From positions 18,583-82,582 of the forward strand of contig DASZER010000053.1 of the NCBI GenBank assembly GCA_035940575.1: DNA of 64,000 bases, read 5' to 3'. The position numbers and the translations under genes are program-made. The notes beneath the pieces were generated by a model. It had not been told where the DNA came from. It worked only from the letters and a program-made list of their open reading frames with translations, and made no database searches. Source of the DNA: BP-191 sp035940575 (GTDB lineage Bacteria; Actinomycetota; Actinomycetes; BP-191). Each line of letters starts with the position of its first letter. Position 1 is the first letter of the stretch. Positions 9,015-15,804 of the stretch are shown here, piece by piece.

Positions 9015-10069
9015 GGGAGCCCCGCCGCGTGCCAGCCCGCGGCCGCCGCCGCGAGGAAGTAGGCGGTGTCCTCCTCCAGGCCGCGCCCCATCGTGGACAG
9101 CGGGAGGCCGCTGTCGCGCAACGGTCCCAGCAGGTGCGCGGCGTCGACCGTCACGACGTCGTGGCGCTCGCGGACCCGCGCGAGGTCGGCGTCGACGGCG
9201 CTCGCGAGCGGCTCGTCCAGGACCGGCACGACGACGTCGGCGCGGGCGAGCGCGACGCGCCCGTACGCCGTGCGGCTGTGGTGGGAGACCCCGCGGTGGC
9301 GTTCGCGCGGGTCGGCGCCGGACAGGCGCACCGACGCGACGGGCCGCCCGCCGAGCGCGGCGACGGCGTTGACCGCGTCGCCGGCCGCGACGCCGCTGAA
9401 CCCCCACGGCGTGCCGACGCCGAGGTTGCCAGGCCCCTGCGTGACGACCGCGACGTCGGCGGCCAGCACGACGCGCGCGGCGAGCAGCGCCTCGTGCAGC
9501 GTGACCGCCTCCAGGTCGCCGCCGAACGCCTGCCCCGCCGTGACCGTGCCCGCGAGCAGCGGGCGTACGGCGGCCACGGTGCGCGAGAGCCACAGCGGCA
9601 GCGCGCCGCCGTCGGTCATGACATACGCGACCCGCGCGCCGGGGGAGCGTTCGCGCACGCCAACGAGGATCGCGGGGAGCGCGGAGTGCAGGTCGGCGAC
9701 GACGACGGGCATCCCGTCGAGGGAGTCGGCCGACGCGAGCGCGTCGCGATGCGGCGACGCCTCCTCGGAGACGCCGAGGACGGTGGCCTGGTGCGGCGTG
9801 TACCGCGCCTTGACGAGGTGCCCGGGGCCGGAACGGTCCTCCGGCAGCCGGTCGGGCACGGCGACGACGAGGTGGTAGCCGCCGGTGCCGAGGCCGAGGG
9901 AGACGGCGGTGGTGTTGAGCAGCACGGCGTCGCCGGGCTCGGGCGTGCCGACGAGCGCGGGGTAGGCGAGCGCGACGGCGCTCTCGCCCTCGACCTCGAC
10001 GTCGAGCTCGACGGCCCCCGGCCACGCGCGCCGCACGCCCGTCACGCGCCCGTGCCGCATGCGGATCAC
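9011..10069 (-). CDS. DUF3866 family protein
   Basis: A protein of about 352 residues, recognised by its N-terminus (RHGRVTGVRRAWPGAVELDVEV) and GLGTGGYHLVVAVPD. It is a conserved actinobacterial family often found beside the paf genes; function unknown. Start choice: an in-frame GTG also exists at 10078 and an ATG at 10060. The GTG at 10069 lies 7 bases after a TACCGT -10 element and has no ribosome-binding site, fitting a leaderless mRNA. It is translationally coupled to the cyclase downstream. No signal peptide or membrane helix is obvious. Confidence 0.8.
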   Translation of the reverse strand: MIRMRHGRVTGVRRAWPGAVELDVEVEGESAVALAYPALVGTPEPGDAVLLNTTAVSLGLGTGGYHLVVAVPDRLPEDRSGPGHLVKARYTPHQATVLGVSEEASPHRDALASADSLDGMPVVVADLHSALPAILVGVRERSPGARVAYVMTDGGALPLWLSRTVAAVRPLLAGTVTAGQAFGGDLEAVTLHEALLAARVVLAADVAVVTQGPGNLGVGTPWGFSGVAAGDAVNAVAALGGRPVASVRLSGADPRERHRGVSHHSRTAYGRVALARADVVVPVLDEPLASAVDADLARVRERHDVVTVDAAHLLGPLRDSGLPLSTMGRGLEEDTAYFLAAAAAGWHAAGLP

Positions 10070-10076
10070 AGGCCGC

Positions 10077-10082
10077 ACGGTA
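10077..10082 (-). promoter_or_regulatory. -10 element (TACCGT) of the DUF3866-cyclase operon
   Basis: Read on the minus strand, TACCGT is followed by 7 bases and then GTG. This implies transcription starting at or very near the start codon. It shares two bases with the oppositely directed -10 of the FKBP gene (10081-10086). Confidence 0.5.
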
Positions 10083-10086
10083 GCGT
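10081..10086 (+). promoter_or_regulatory. -10 element (TAGCGT) of the FKBP gene
   Basis: TAGCGT is followed by 6 bases and then GTG, with no ribosome-binding site; a leaderless start is inferred. It overlaps the divergent -10 at 10077-10082. Confidence 0.5.
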
Positions 10087-10092
10087 GGCGGC

Positions 10093-10575
10093 GTGCGCAG
10101 AACCGTCCTTCTTCCCGCCGCCGCGCTGGTGCTCGCCGCCTGTTCCGGCGGCGAGCCGAGCAACCGCGCGACCCCGGAGCCGACCGTGTCCGTCGTCTTG
10201 CCGTCGGGCAAGCCGACGCCGTCGATCCCGCCGACGAAGCCCACGAAGCTCCAGCAGACCGACCTCGTCGTCGGCACCGGCGAGACCGCGATCCCGGGCA
10301 AGACCCTGACCGTCCGCTACGTCGGCGTGCACTACGACGGCAAGGAGTTCGACTCGAACTTCGAGCCCGGCGAGTCCACGATCTCGTTCGTCCTCGGCAA
10401 CGAGCGCGTCATCCCCGGCTGGGACCAGGGCCTCATCGGCATGCGCGAGGGCGGTCGCCGCCAGCTCGTCATCCCGCCCGAGCTCGGCTACGGCGCGGCC
10501 GGCAGCGGGCCCATCGGGCCGAACGAGACGCTGGTGTTCGTCGTCGACCTGATCAGCGTCGACGCCGGGATCTGA
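10093..10575 (+). CDS. FKBP-type peptidyl-prolyl isomerase, lipoprotein
   Basis: A 160-residue protein with a short signal peptide ending in the lipobox LAAC (Cys 17), so it should be lipid-anchored outside the membrane. A Pro/Thr-rich linker (residues 20-55) leads to a complete FKBP domain. Its family signatures are VGTGETAIPGKTLTVRYVG, EFDSNFEPGE, VIPGWDQGLIGMREGG and RRQLVIPPELGYGAAG. It should catalyse cis-trans isomerisation of prolyl bonds in exported proteins. It is transcribed from its own leaderless promoter and sits 4 bases upstream of pafB, so it may be cotranscribed with it. Confidence 0.93.
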   Translation: MRRTVLLPAAALVLAACSGGEPSNRATPEPTVSVVLPSGKPTPSIPPTKPTKLQQTDLVVGTGETAIPGKTLTVRYVGVHYDGKEFDSNFEPGESTISFVLGNERVIPGWDQGLIGMREGGRRQLVIPPELGYGAAGSGPIGPNETLVFVVDLISVDAGI

Positions 10576-10579
10576 CGGC

Positions 10580-11527
10580 GTGTCGGCGCCGAAGCTCGAA
10601 CGCCTCGTCAACCTGCTCCTCATGCTCCTGTCGGCCCGCAGGCCGGTGACGATCGAGCAGGTGCGCTCCGTGGTGCCCGGCTACGACCAGGCCGACGACG
10701 AGTCGTTCCGGCGGATGTTCGAGCGCGACAAGGACGAGCTGCGCGACCTCGGCGTGCCGCTGGAGACGCGGCCCGTGGACGCCTGGGGCGACGAGCTCGG
10801 CTACCTGATCCCGAAGGACTCGTACGAGCTGCCGCCCGTCTCGCTGGAGCCGGACGAGGCAGCCGCCGTCGCGCTCGCCGCGCGGCTGTGGGCGTCGGCG
10901 GGGCTCGCCGACGCGAGCGCGAGCGCGTTGCTCAAGCTCCGAGCGGCCGGCGTCGAGGCCGACCCGGTCGCCACGGCCGGGGTGGAGCCCCGGGTGGCGG
11001 CGCGCGACGCGGCGTTCGAGCCGCTGCTCGCGGCCGTGCGCGCGGGGCGGGCGGTGTCGTTCGACTACACGCCGTCCTACGCCGACGCGGCGCGGCGCCG
11101 CACGGTCGAGCCGTGGGGCCTCGTGCACCGGCTCGGCAAGTGGTACGTCGCCGGGCACGACCGCGACCGAGGCGCGCCGCGCGCGTTCAAGCTGTCCCGG
11201 ATCACCAGCGGCGTCACGGCGCTCGGCGCGCCGGGCTCGGTCACCGTGCCCGACGGCGTGGACCTGCAGGCGATGGTGGCGCCGTTCGACACGCCGGCGA
11301 CCGGCACCGCGACGGTGCGCGTCGCGCCGGGCGCGGCGTGGGACCTGCGCCGCGCGGCGACGTCCACGGCCGAGGGCGACGACGGCTGGACGGTGCTGGA
11401 GGTGCCGCTCGGCGACGTCGACCGCTTCGCGGAGTGGATCGCCGGCTTCGGGCCCGACGCCGTCGTCGTCGCGCCCGAGGAGGCGCGGGCCGCGGTCGTG
11501 CAGCGCCTCCGGGCGGTGCTCGCGTGA
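10580..11527 (+). CDS. pafB: WYL-domain transcriptional regulator PafB
   Basis: A 315-residue protein with an N-terminal winged-helix region (RLVNLLLMLLSARRPVTIEQVR) and a WYL domain in the second half (EPWGLVHRLGKWYVAGHDRDR). PafB and PafC act together as an activator of the mycobacterial LexA/RecA-independent DNA-damage response; that is knowledge of the family. The GTG start follows the FKBP stop by 4 bases. The stop overlaps the pafC start, so the two subunits are coupled. Confidence 0.93.
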   Translation: MSAPKLERLVNLLLMLLSARRPVTIEQVRSVVPGYDQADDESFRRMFERDKDELRDLGVPLETRPVDAWGDELGYLIPKDSYELPPVSLEPDEAAAVALAARLWASAGLADASASALLKLRAAGVEADPVATAGVEPRVAARDAAFEPLLAAVRAGRAVSFDYTPSYADAARRRTVEPWGLVHRLGKWYVAGHDRDRGAPRAFKLSRITSGVTALGAPGSVTVPDGVDLQAMVAPFDTPATGTATVRVAPGAAWDLRRAATSTAEGDDGWTVLEVPLGDVDRFAEWIAGFGPDAVVVAPEEARAAVVQRLRAVLA

Positions 11528-12474
11528 CCCGCTCGGCGAACCGCCTCGCGCGCATGCTCGCGCTGGTGCCGTACCTCCAGCAGAACCCCGGCATCGAGAC
11601 GGCCGAGGCGGCGCGGGTGTTCGGCGTGACCGAGCGGCAGCTCCGCGACGACCTCGACCTGCTGTTCTTCTGCGGGCTTCCCGGCTACACGCCAGGCGAC
11701 CTCATCGAGGTGTCGTACGAGGGCGACCGGATCACCGTCCGCAACGCCGACACGATGGCCCGCCCGCTGCGCCTGACGCCCGAGGAGGCGCTGGCGCTGG
11801 TCGTCGCGGCCCGCGCGCTCGCCGCCGAGCCGGGCCTGAGCGAGCGGGACGCGCTGGACCGCGCGCTGGCGAAGCTGGAGGCGGCGTTCGGCTCCGTGGA
11901 GTCGCGCGTGGAGGTCTCGCTGGACACGGCGGGGGAGACGCTCGCGCTCGCGGAGCGGGCCGTCGAGGCGCGGCGGCGGCTGCGCATCCGCTACCACAAC
12001 CCCTCCCGCGACGAGGTGACCGAGCGCGACGTCGACCCGATGCGCGTGGTCAACGTCGAGGGGCGCTGGTACCTCGAGGCGTGGTGTCGGCGCGTGGAGG
12101 ACGTACGGCTGTTCCGGCTCGACCGCGTGATCGAGGCCGTCGAGCTCGACCTGCCCGCCGAGGTGCCCGAGCGGGCGGCGTCGAAGCGGCTCTCGGAGGG
12201 GCTGTACGAGCCCGCGCCGGAGGACCCGGAGGTCGTGCTCGACCTCGACCGCGAGGCGCGGTGGGTGGCCGACTACCACCCGTACGAGACCGTCGAGGAC
12301 CTCGACGGCGGCGGCGTACGGCTGACCCTGCGCGTGCACGACGACGGCTGGCTGCGCCGCCTGCTGCTGCGGCTCGGGCCGCACGCCCGGGTCGTGTCGC
12401 CCGCCTCGCTCGGGGAGGCCGTGCGGGAGACGGCGGCGGCCGCGCTGGCGGCGTACGGCGCGCGAACGGACTAG
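11524..12474 (+). CDS. pafC: WYL-domain transcriptional regulator PafC
   Basis: A 316-residue paralogue of PafB. It has an N-terminal helix-turn-helix (ARMLALVPYLQQNPGIETAEAA, LRDDLDLLFFCGLPGY) and a WYL domain (VNVEGRWYLEAWCRR). Its GTG overlaps the pafB stop (GTGA). It is expected to pair with PafB in DNA-damage regulation. A gap of 98 bases separates it from the next gene, so transcription may end here. Confidence 0.93.
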   Translation: MTRSANRLARMLALVPYLQQNPGIETAEAARVFGVTERQLRDDLDLLFFCGLPGYTPGDLIEVSYEGDRITVRNADTMARPLRLTPEEALALVVAARALAAEPGLSERDALDRALAKLEAAFGSVESRVEVSLDTAGETLALAERAVEARRRLRIRYHNPSRDEVTERDVDPMRVVNVEGRWYLEAWCRRVEDVRLFRLDRVIEAVELDLPAEVPERAASKRLSEGLYEPAPEDPEVVLDLDREARWVADYHPYETVEDLDGGGVRLTLRVHDDGWLRRLLLRLGPHARVVSPASLGEAVRETAAAALAAYGARTD

Positions 12475-12572
12475 TCCGTAAGGGCCGTCCGACGGATGGC
12501 CCGCCCGGCCCCTTCAAGCAATTTCACGGTTGTGCCGATGCGTTGGTTGTTCCCAGCGAAAGGACACCGACC

Positions 12573-12902
12573 GTGACGACGATCAAGGCTTCCTGCCCCG
12601 CCTGTGGCGAGGTCGAGCTCACCAGCGCCGACGTCACGCTCATGGTGTGCAACCACGCGCCGCAGTCGTACTACACGTTCGTCTGCCCGAAGTGCACCGA
12701 CGAGGTGCGCAAGCCGGCCGACGACCACGTCGTCTCGCTGCTGATGTCCGGCGGCGTGCGCGCCGAGGTCTGGGAGCTGCCTGCCGAGGCGCTCGAGTCG
12801 CACAACGGCCCGAAGCTCACCTACGACGACCTGCTCGACTTCGCGCTTCAGCTCAACTCCGTCGACTTCGTCGCCGCGGCCGCCGCTCGCGTCACCGCGT
12901 AG
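12573..12902 (+). CDS. Small zinc-ribbon-like hypothetical protein
   Basis: A 109-residue protein with CPACG near the N-terminus, MVCNH in the middle and CPKC at about residue 49. This is a probable four-Cys zinc ribbon (first pair residues 9-12, second pair 46-49). The C-terminal part is acidic and helical. The GTG start has an AAGGAC site about 9 bases upstream. The function is unknown; I recall only that uncharacterised small proteins are common at this point of the paf-tat locus. A protein- or nucleic-acid-binding adaptor role is a guess. Confidence 0.75.
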   Translation: MTTIKASCPACGEVELTSADVTLMVCNHAPQSYYTFVCPKCTDEVRKPADDHVVSLLMSGGVRAEVWELPAEALESHNGPKLTYDDLLDFALQLNSVDFVAAAAARVTA

Positions 12903-12915
12903 GGGCGAGCGGCCC

Positions 12916-12921
12916 TACGAT
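12916..12921 (+). promoter_or_regulatory. -10 element (TACGAT) of the small membrane protein gene
   Basis: TACGAT is followed by 6 bases and then GTG, with no Shine-Dalgarno sequence; a leaderless start is inferred. Confidence 0.45.
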
Positions 12922-12927
12922 GGCCGC

Positions 12928-13110
12928 GTGGGCTGGATCTGGGCGTTCGCCGTCGTCGTCACGCTGACGGGCTTCGCGGTCGTCGCCATGCTCGGCTGGA
13001 AGACGTTCACCCGCGTGCGCTCGCTCGGCCGTACCGTCGCCGAGGCCTCGCAGCGGATCGCCGAGGCATCCGCCACGCTGGAGCAGATCAAGCCCGCGCC
13101 GCGCGACTGA
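12928..13110 (+). CDS. Small single-pass membrane protein upstream of tatA
   Basis: A 60-residue protein with an N-terminal hydrophobic helix (residues about 2-24, GWIWAFAVVVTLTGFAVVAML). A short helical tail follows, rich in Ala, Glu and Arg, that could form a coiled coil (VAEASQRIAEASATLEQIK). The shape is DUF948-like or TatB-like, but there is no family-specific motif. Its position immediately before tatA hints at a role with the Tat complex; that is inference only. Confidence 0.65.
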   Translation: MGWIWAFAVVVTLTGFAVVAMLGWKTFTRVRSLGRTVAEASQRIAEASATLEQIKPAPRD

Positions 13111-13114
13111 CCCG

Positions 13115-13120
13115 TACACT
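13115..13120 (+). promoter_or_regulatory. -10 element (TACACT) upstream of tatA
   Basis: TACACT lies 35 bases before the tatA ATG and just after the preceding stop codon. A GAAGGA ribosome-binding site sits close to the start, so this is a leadered transcript, unlike several neighbours. Confidence 0.4.
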
Positions 13121-13155
13121 CGGGGCGTCCCCACTCCGTCGGCGAAGGACGCAGC

Positions 13156-13407
13156 ATGAACCTCCCCCAGGGCTTCGAGCTCTTCGCGATCCTCGCCGTG
13201 CTCGTCCTGCTGTTCGGGTCGAAGAAGCTGCCCGACGCCGCCCGCTCCCTCGGCCGCTCCATGCGCATCTTCAAGTCCGAGACGAAGGGCCTCCGCAGCG
13301 ACGAGCGCGGCGCGCTCACCGCGGCCGAGACCGAGGAGGAGCGCGAGCGGCGCGAGTTCGCCGAGTGGAAGGCGTCCCGCGACGCGTCGGGCTCCGCGGA
13401 GCGCTGA
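13156..13407 (+). CDS. tatA: Sec-independent protein translocase TatA
   Basis: An 83-residue TatA with the usual plan. There is one hydrophobic helix (residues about 8-20, FAILAVLVLLFG), the SKKLPDAARSLGRSMRIFKSE hinge and amphipathic helix, and a charged tail. TatA oligomers form the pore for folded twin-arginine substrates in the cytoplasmic membrane. tatC follows 27 bases downstream. An AAGGAC-like site precedes the ATG. Confidence 0.96.
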   Translation: MNLPQGFELFAILAVLVLLFGSKKLPDAARSLGRSMRIFKSETKGLRSDERGALTAAETEEERERREFAEWKASRDASGSAER

Positions 13408-13434
13408 CGCGCGCGGCCGACGCGCGACCTCTCG

Positions 13435-14292
13435 ATGACCGACACGGCCGACCCCGACACGGCCGGCCCCGCCGCGTCGCGGCGGGCCGCCTCGCCCGAC
13501 GACTCGCGGATGACGCTCGTCGAGCACCTGTCCGAGCTGCGTTCGCGGATGGTGAAGAGCCTCCTCGCGATCGCCGTCTGCTCGATCGTGGCGTACGTCC
13601 TGTGGGAGCCGATCTTCGAGTTCCTCAAGGAGCCGTACTGCGCGCTGCCCGCCGACCGCCGCTTCAACGGCGACCAGGGCTGCGACCTCGCGGCGCTCGG
13701 CGTGCTCGACCAGTTCCTCACGCGCATGAAGGTCGCGCTGATGGTCGGCGTCCTCGGCTCCGCGCCGATCTGGCTGTACCAGCTCTGGGCGTTCGTCACG
13801 CCCGGGCTGCACCCGCGCGAGCGGCGGTGGGCGGTGCCGTTCGTGACGGCGTCGCTCGTGCTGTTCGGCTGCGGCGCGACGTTCTCGTACCTCACGCTCG
13901 ACAAGGGCCTGTCGTTCCTGCTGTCCATCGGCGGCAGCGGCGTCGTGACCGTGCTGACGATCGACCGCTACCTGTCGTTCGTGACGTTGATGCTGCTGGC
14001 GTTCGGCGTGTCGTTCGAGTTCCCGGTGCTGATGATCTTCCTGAACATCATCGGCGTGACGCCGACCGCGCGGCTCAGGCAGTGGCGGCGCGGCATGTAC
14101 TTCGGGCTCTCGGTCTTCGCGGCCGTGATCACGCCGTCGCAGGACCCGTTCACGTTCCTCGCGATGTGGCTCCCGATGTGCCTGTTCTACGAGGTCTCGA
14201 TCCTGTTCGGGCGCGTCCGCGACAAGGCGCGCGGGCGGCGTTCGCCGGAGAGCACCGACCAGTGGGCGGACGACGAGACCTCGCCGCTGTGA
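13435..14292 (+). CDS. tatC: Sec-independent protein translocase TatC
   Basis: A 285-residue polytopic protein with the TatC signatures MTLVEHLSELRSRMVKSL near residue 23 and WLYQLWAFVTPGL in the first cytoplasmic/periplasmic region, plus six predicted membrane helices. It binds twin-arginine signal peptides and starts translocation with TatA. The N-terminal 20 residues (Asp/Ala/Pro-rich) are an unstructured extension. No strong ribosome-binding site is seen. Confidence 0.96.
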   Translation: MTDTADPDTAGPAASRRAASPDDSRMTLVEHLSELRSRMVKSLLAIAVCSIVAYVLWEPIFEFLKEPYCALPADRRFNGDQGCDLAALGVLDQFLTRMKVALMVGVLGSAPIWLYQLWAFVTPGLHPRERRWAVPFVTASLVLFGCGATFSYLTLDKGLSFLLSIGGSGVVTVLTIDRYLSFVTLMLLAFGVSFEFPVLMIFLNIIGVTPTARLRQWRRGMYFGLSVFAAVITPSQDPFTFLAMWLPMCLFYEVSILFGRVRDKARGRRSPESTDQWADDETSPL

Positions 14293-14302
14293 CGTAGCCC
14301 GC

Positions 14303-14308
14303 TACCCT
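14303..14308 (+). promoter_or_regulatory. -10 element (TACCCT) of the lipid kinase gene
   Basis: TACCCT is followed by 7 bases and then GTG; a leaderless start is inferred. Confidence 0.45.
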
Positions 14309-14315
14309 CCGGCGC

Positions 14316-15203
14316 GTGGACATCGCGCTCGTCGTGAACCCGACGTCCGGCAAGGGCCGGGGCGCCGCCGCGCGCGCGGCCGTCGAGGAGCGCCTGCGCT
14401 CGCGCGGCGCGCACGTCCGCACGATCGTCGGCAACGACGCGGCGCACGCCCGCGAGCTCTCCGCCGGTGCGGTGGCCGAGGGGGTCGACGCGCTCGTCGC
14501 GCTCGGCGGCGACGGCATGGTGCACCTCGCGCTGCAGGCGGTGGCGGGCACCGAGACGCCGTTGGGCATCGTGCCCGCGGGCACGGGCAACGACCTCGCC
14601 TGGTCGCTCGGCCTGCCGCAGCGCGACCCGCTGGCGGCGGCCGACGTGGTGCTGGCCGGGACGCAACGCCGCGTCGACGCGGTCCGCACGGACGCCGGCG
14701 GCGGGCGGTGGTTCGCGTGCGTGCTCGGCGCGGGCTTCGACTCCGTGGTCAACGAGCGCGCGAACACGTTGCGCTGGCCGCGCGGCCCGGTGCGCTACAA
14801 CGTCGCGATCGCGTTCGAGCTGCCGCGGTTCAAGGCGATGCCGTTCACGCTCACGCTCGACGGCGAGCCGTGGCGCACCGACGCGATGCTCGTCGCGCTC
14901 GGCAACGCGCAGTCGTACGGCGCCGGCATCCGGATCACGGCAGAAGCGGTCATCGACGACGGGCTGCTCGACGTGTTCGTGCTCGCGCCGGTGTCGAAGC
15001 TCGACTTCGTCCGCACGCTGCCGAAGGCGCGTACCGGCAGCCACCTGACGCACCCGGCGGTCACGGTCAGACGCGCGCGGCGCGTGACGATCGACAGCCC
15101 CGGCGTGGTGGCGTACGCCGACGGCGAGCGCATGGGACCGCTGCCGCTGACGTGCGAGTGCGTACCGGGCGCCTTGCAGGTGTTCGCCCCCGTTCCGGCG
15201 TAG
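14316..15203 (+). CDS. Diacylglycerol kinase family lipid kinase
   Basis: A 295-residue protein of the DAGK/YegS fold. It shows NPTSGKGRG at the N-terminus, the glycine-rich nucleotide loop VALGGDGMVHLALQAV near residue 65, and PAGTGNDLAWSLG near residue 90. It should phosphorylate diacylglycerol or a related lipid with ATP at the membrane surface. A helY-linked lipid kinase is common in actinobacteria. Another divergent member of the fold lies at 22740-23597. Confidence 0.9.
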   Translation: MDIALVVNPTSGKGRGAAARAAVEERLRSRGAHVRTIVGNDAAHARELSAGAVAEGVDALVALGGDGMVHLALQAVAGTETPLGIVPAGTGNDLAWSLGLPQRDPLAAADVVLAGTQRRVDAVRTDAGGGRWFACVLGAGFDSVVNERANTLRWPRGPVRYNVAIAFELPRFKAMPFTLTLDGEPWRTDAMLVALGNAQSYGAGIRITAEAVIDDGLLDVFVLAPVSKLDFVRTLPKARTGSHLTHPAVTVRRARRVTIDSPGVVAYADGERMGPLPLTCECVPGALQVFAPVPA

Positions 15204-15206
15204 TCT
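15201..15206 (+). promoter_or_regulatory. -10 element (TAGTCT) of the two mini-protein genes
   Basis: TAGTCT overlaps the stop codon of the lipid kinase gene. A leader of about 30 bases ending in an AAGGGAG ribosome-binding site leads to the ATG at 15244. Confidence 0.4.
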
Positions 15207-15243
15207 CGCGCCGTCCTGCCCCGACCCCTCAAGGGAGTGCCTC

Positions 15244-15396
15244 ATGCGCCGTACCCTCGCGGCCGTCGCCCTCGCGACGTTCACCTCGTTCATGGTGGGC
15301 GGCCTCGCCGCCCCCGCCTCCGCGGTCTGCGGCGGCGGAGAGCCCGGCGAGCCGTGCCACTGCCCCGAGCTGAAGCTCATCAAGATCTACTGCTGA
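15244..15396 (+). CDS. Secreted Cys-rich mini-protein, copy 1
   Basis: A 50-residue protein. Residues 1-27 form a clear Sec signal peptide (MRRTLAAVALATF, then APASA before the cut). The mature part is only about 23 residues: VCGGGEPGEPCHCP followed by a short Lys/Ile tail ending in Cys. It has four Cys in all. AAGGGAG lies 6-7 bases before the ATG. It is a paralogue of the next gene, 20 bases downstream. I do not recognise the family. Two intramolecular disulfides are plausible, so it may be a miniature secreted knot-like peptide. Confidence 0.75.
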   Translation: MRRTLAAVALATFTSFMVGGLAAPASAVCGGGEPGEPCHCPELKLIKIYC

Positions 15397-15416
15397 CCGG
15401 AAGGGACCCCCCTGTC

Positions 15417-15596
15417 GTGCGCAAGCCCCTCTCGTTCCTGCTCGTCGCCACGGCCGCGGCCGCGGCGTTCGGCCTCGCCCCCTCCGCCAGCGCGGTGTGC
15501 GGCGGCGGCCAGCCCGGCGAGGCCTGCTACTGCCCCGACGGCGACCTCGTGAACATCAAGAACGTCGTGGTGGTCCGCAGCCCCGTCAACTGCTAG
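15417..15596 (+). CDS. Secreted Cys-rich mini-protein, copy 2
   Basis: A 59-residue paralogue of the preceding gene. It has a signal peptide of about 26 residues ending SASA, then VCGGGQPGEACYCP, then a Val-rich tail ending VNC. The mature four-Cys pattern is the same as copy 1, but the tail is longer and different. The GTG start has an AAGGGA site upstream. The last base of its stop codon is also the first base of the probable MITE at 15596-15755, so insertion may have set the C-terminus. Function unknown. Confidence 0.75.
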   Translation: MRKPLSFLLVATAAAAAFGLAPSASAVCGGGQPGEACYCPDGDLVNIKNVVVVRSPVNC

Positions 15597-15755
15597 GGCG
15601 TGTCTCGTGGGTCCGGATCGTCGCGAGCGGCGTCCGGGGCGGCGGATCGCACGGCGGCGGAGCCGTCGATCGCGGCGCTATCGGCGGCTCCGACAACGCC
15701 GCGAGGTGCCGGCACGGGTGCCGCGCAGCAGATCCGGGACTCGCGAGATACGTCC
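15596..15755. mobile_element. Probable 160-bp MITE (non-autonomous element) before helY
   Basis: The left end reads GGGCGTGTCTCGTGGGTCC then GGATC. The reverse complement of the right end reads GGACGTATCTCGCGAGTCC then CGGATC. That is an imperfect terminal inverted repeat of about 25 bases (15 of the first 19 match, every mismatch a transition). The interior has no coding capacity. Flanks suggest a TA/TG or CTAG/CTGG remnant but no clear target duplication. Size and ends fit an IS-derived MITE, possibly IS5-like; the family assignment is a guess. Confidence 0.5.
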
Positions 15756-15791
15756 TGGTCGCTCGTCCCGGGCTCGGTCGTGCCCGCCACG

Positions 15792-15797
15792 TAGGGT
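15792..15797 (+). promoter_or_regulatory. -10 element (TAGGGT) of helY
   Basis: TAGGGT is followed by 7 bases and then ATG; a leaderless start is inferred. It lies 36 bases beyond the MITE right end. Confidence 0.45.
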
Positions 15798-15804
15798 GGT
15801 GGGC

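Noticed and set aside
10070..10078. Upstream GTG at 10078 as the DUF3866 start
   Set aside because: It lies inside the -10 element; the GTG at 10069 has the correct spacing for a leaderless start.
7488..10301. A 937-residue minus-strand frame spanning the cyclase and DUF3866
   Set aside because: The real cyclase starts at the GTG overlapping the DUF3866 stop; the upstream part of the frame is Arg-rich antisense sequence in another frame of DUF3866.
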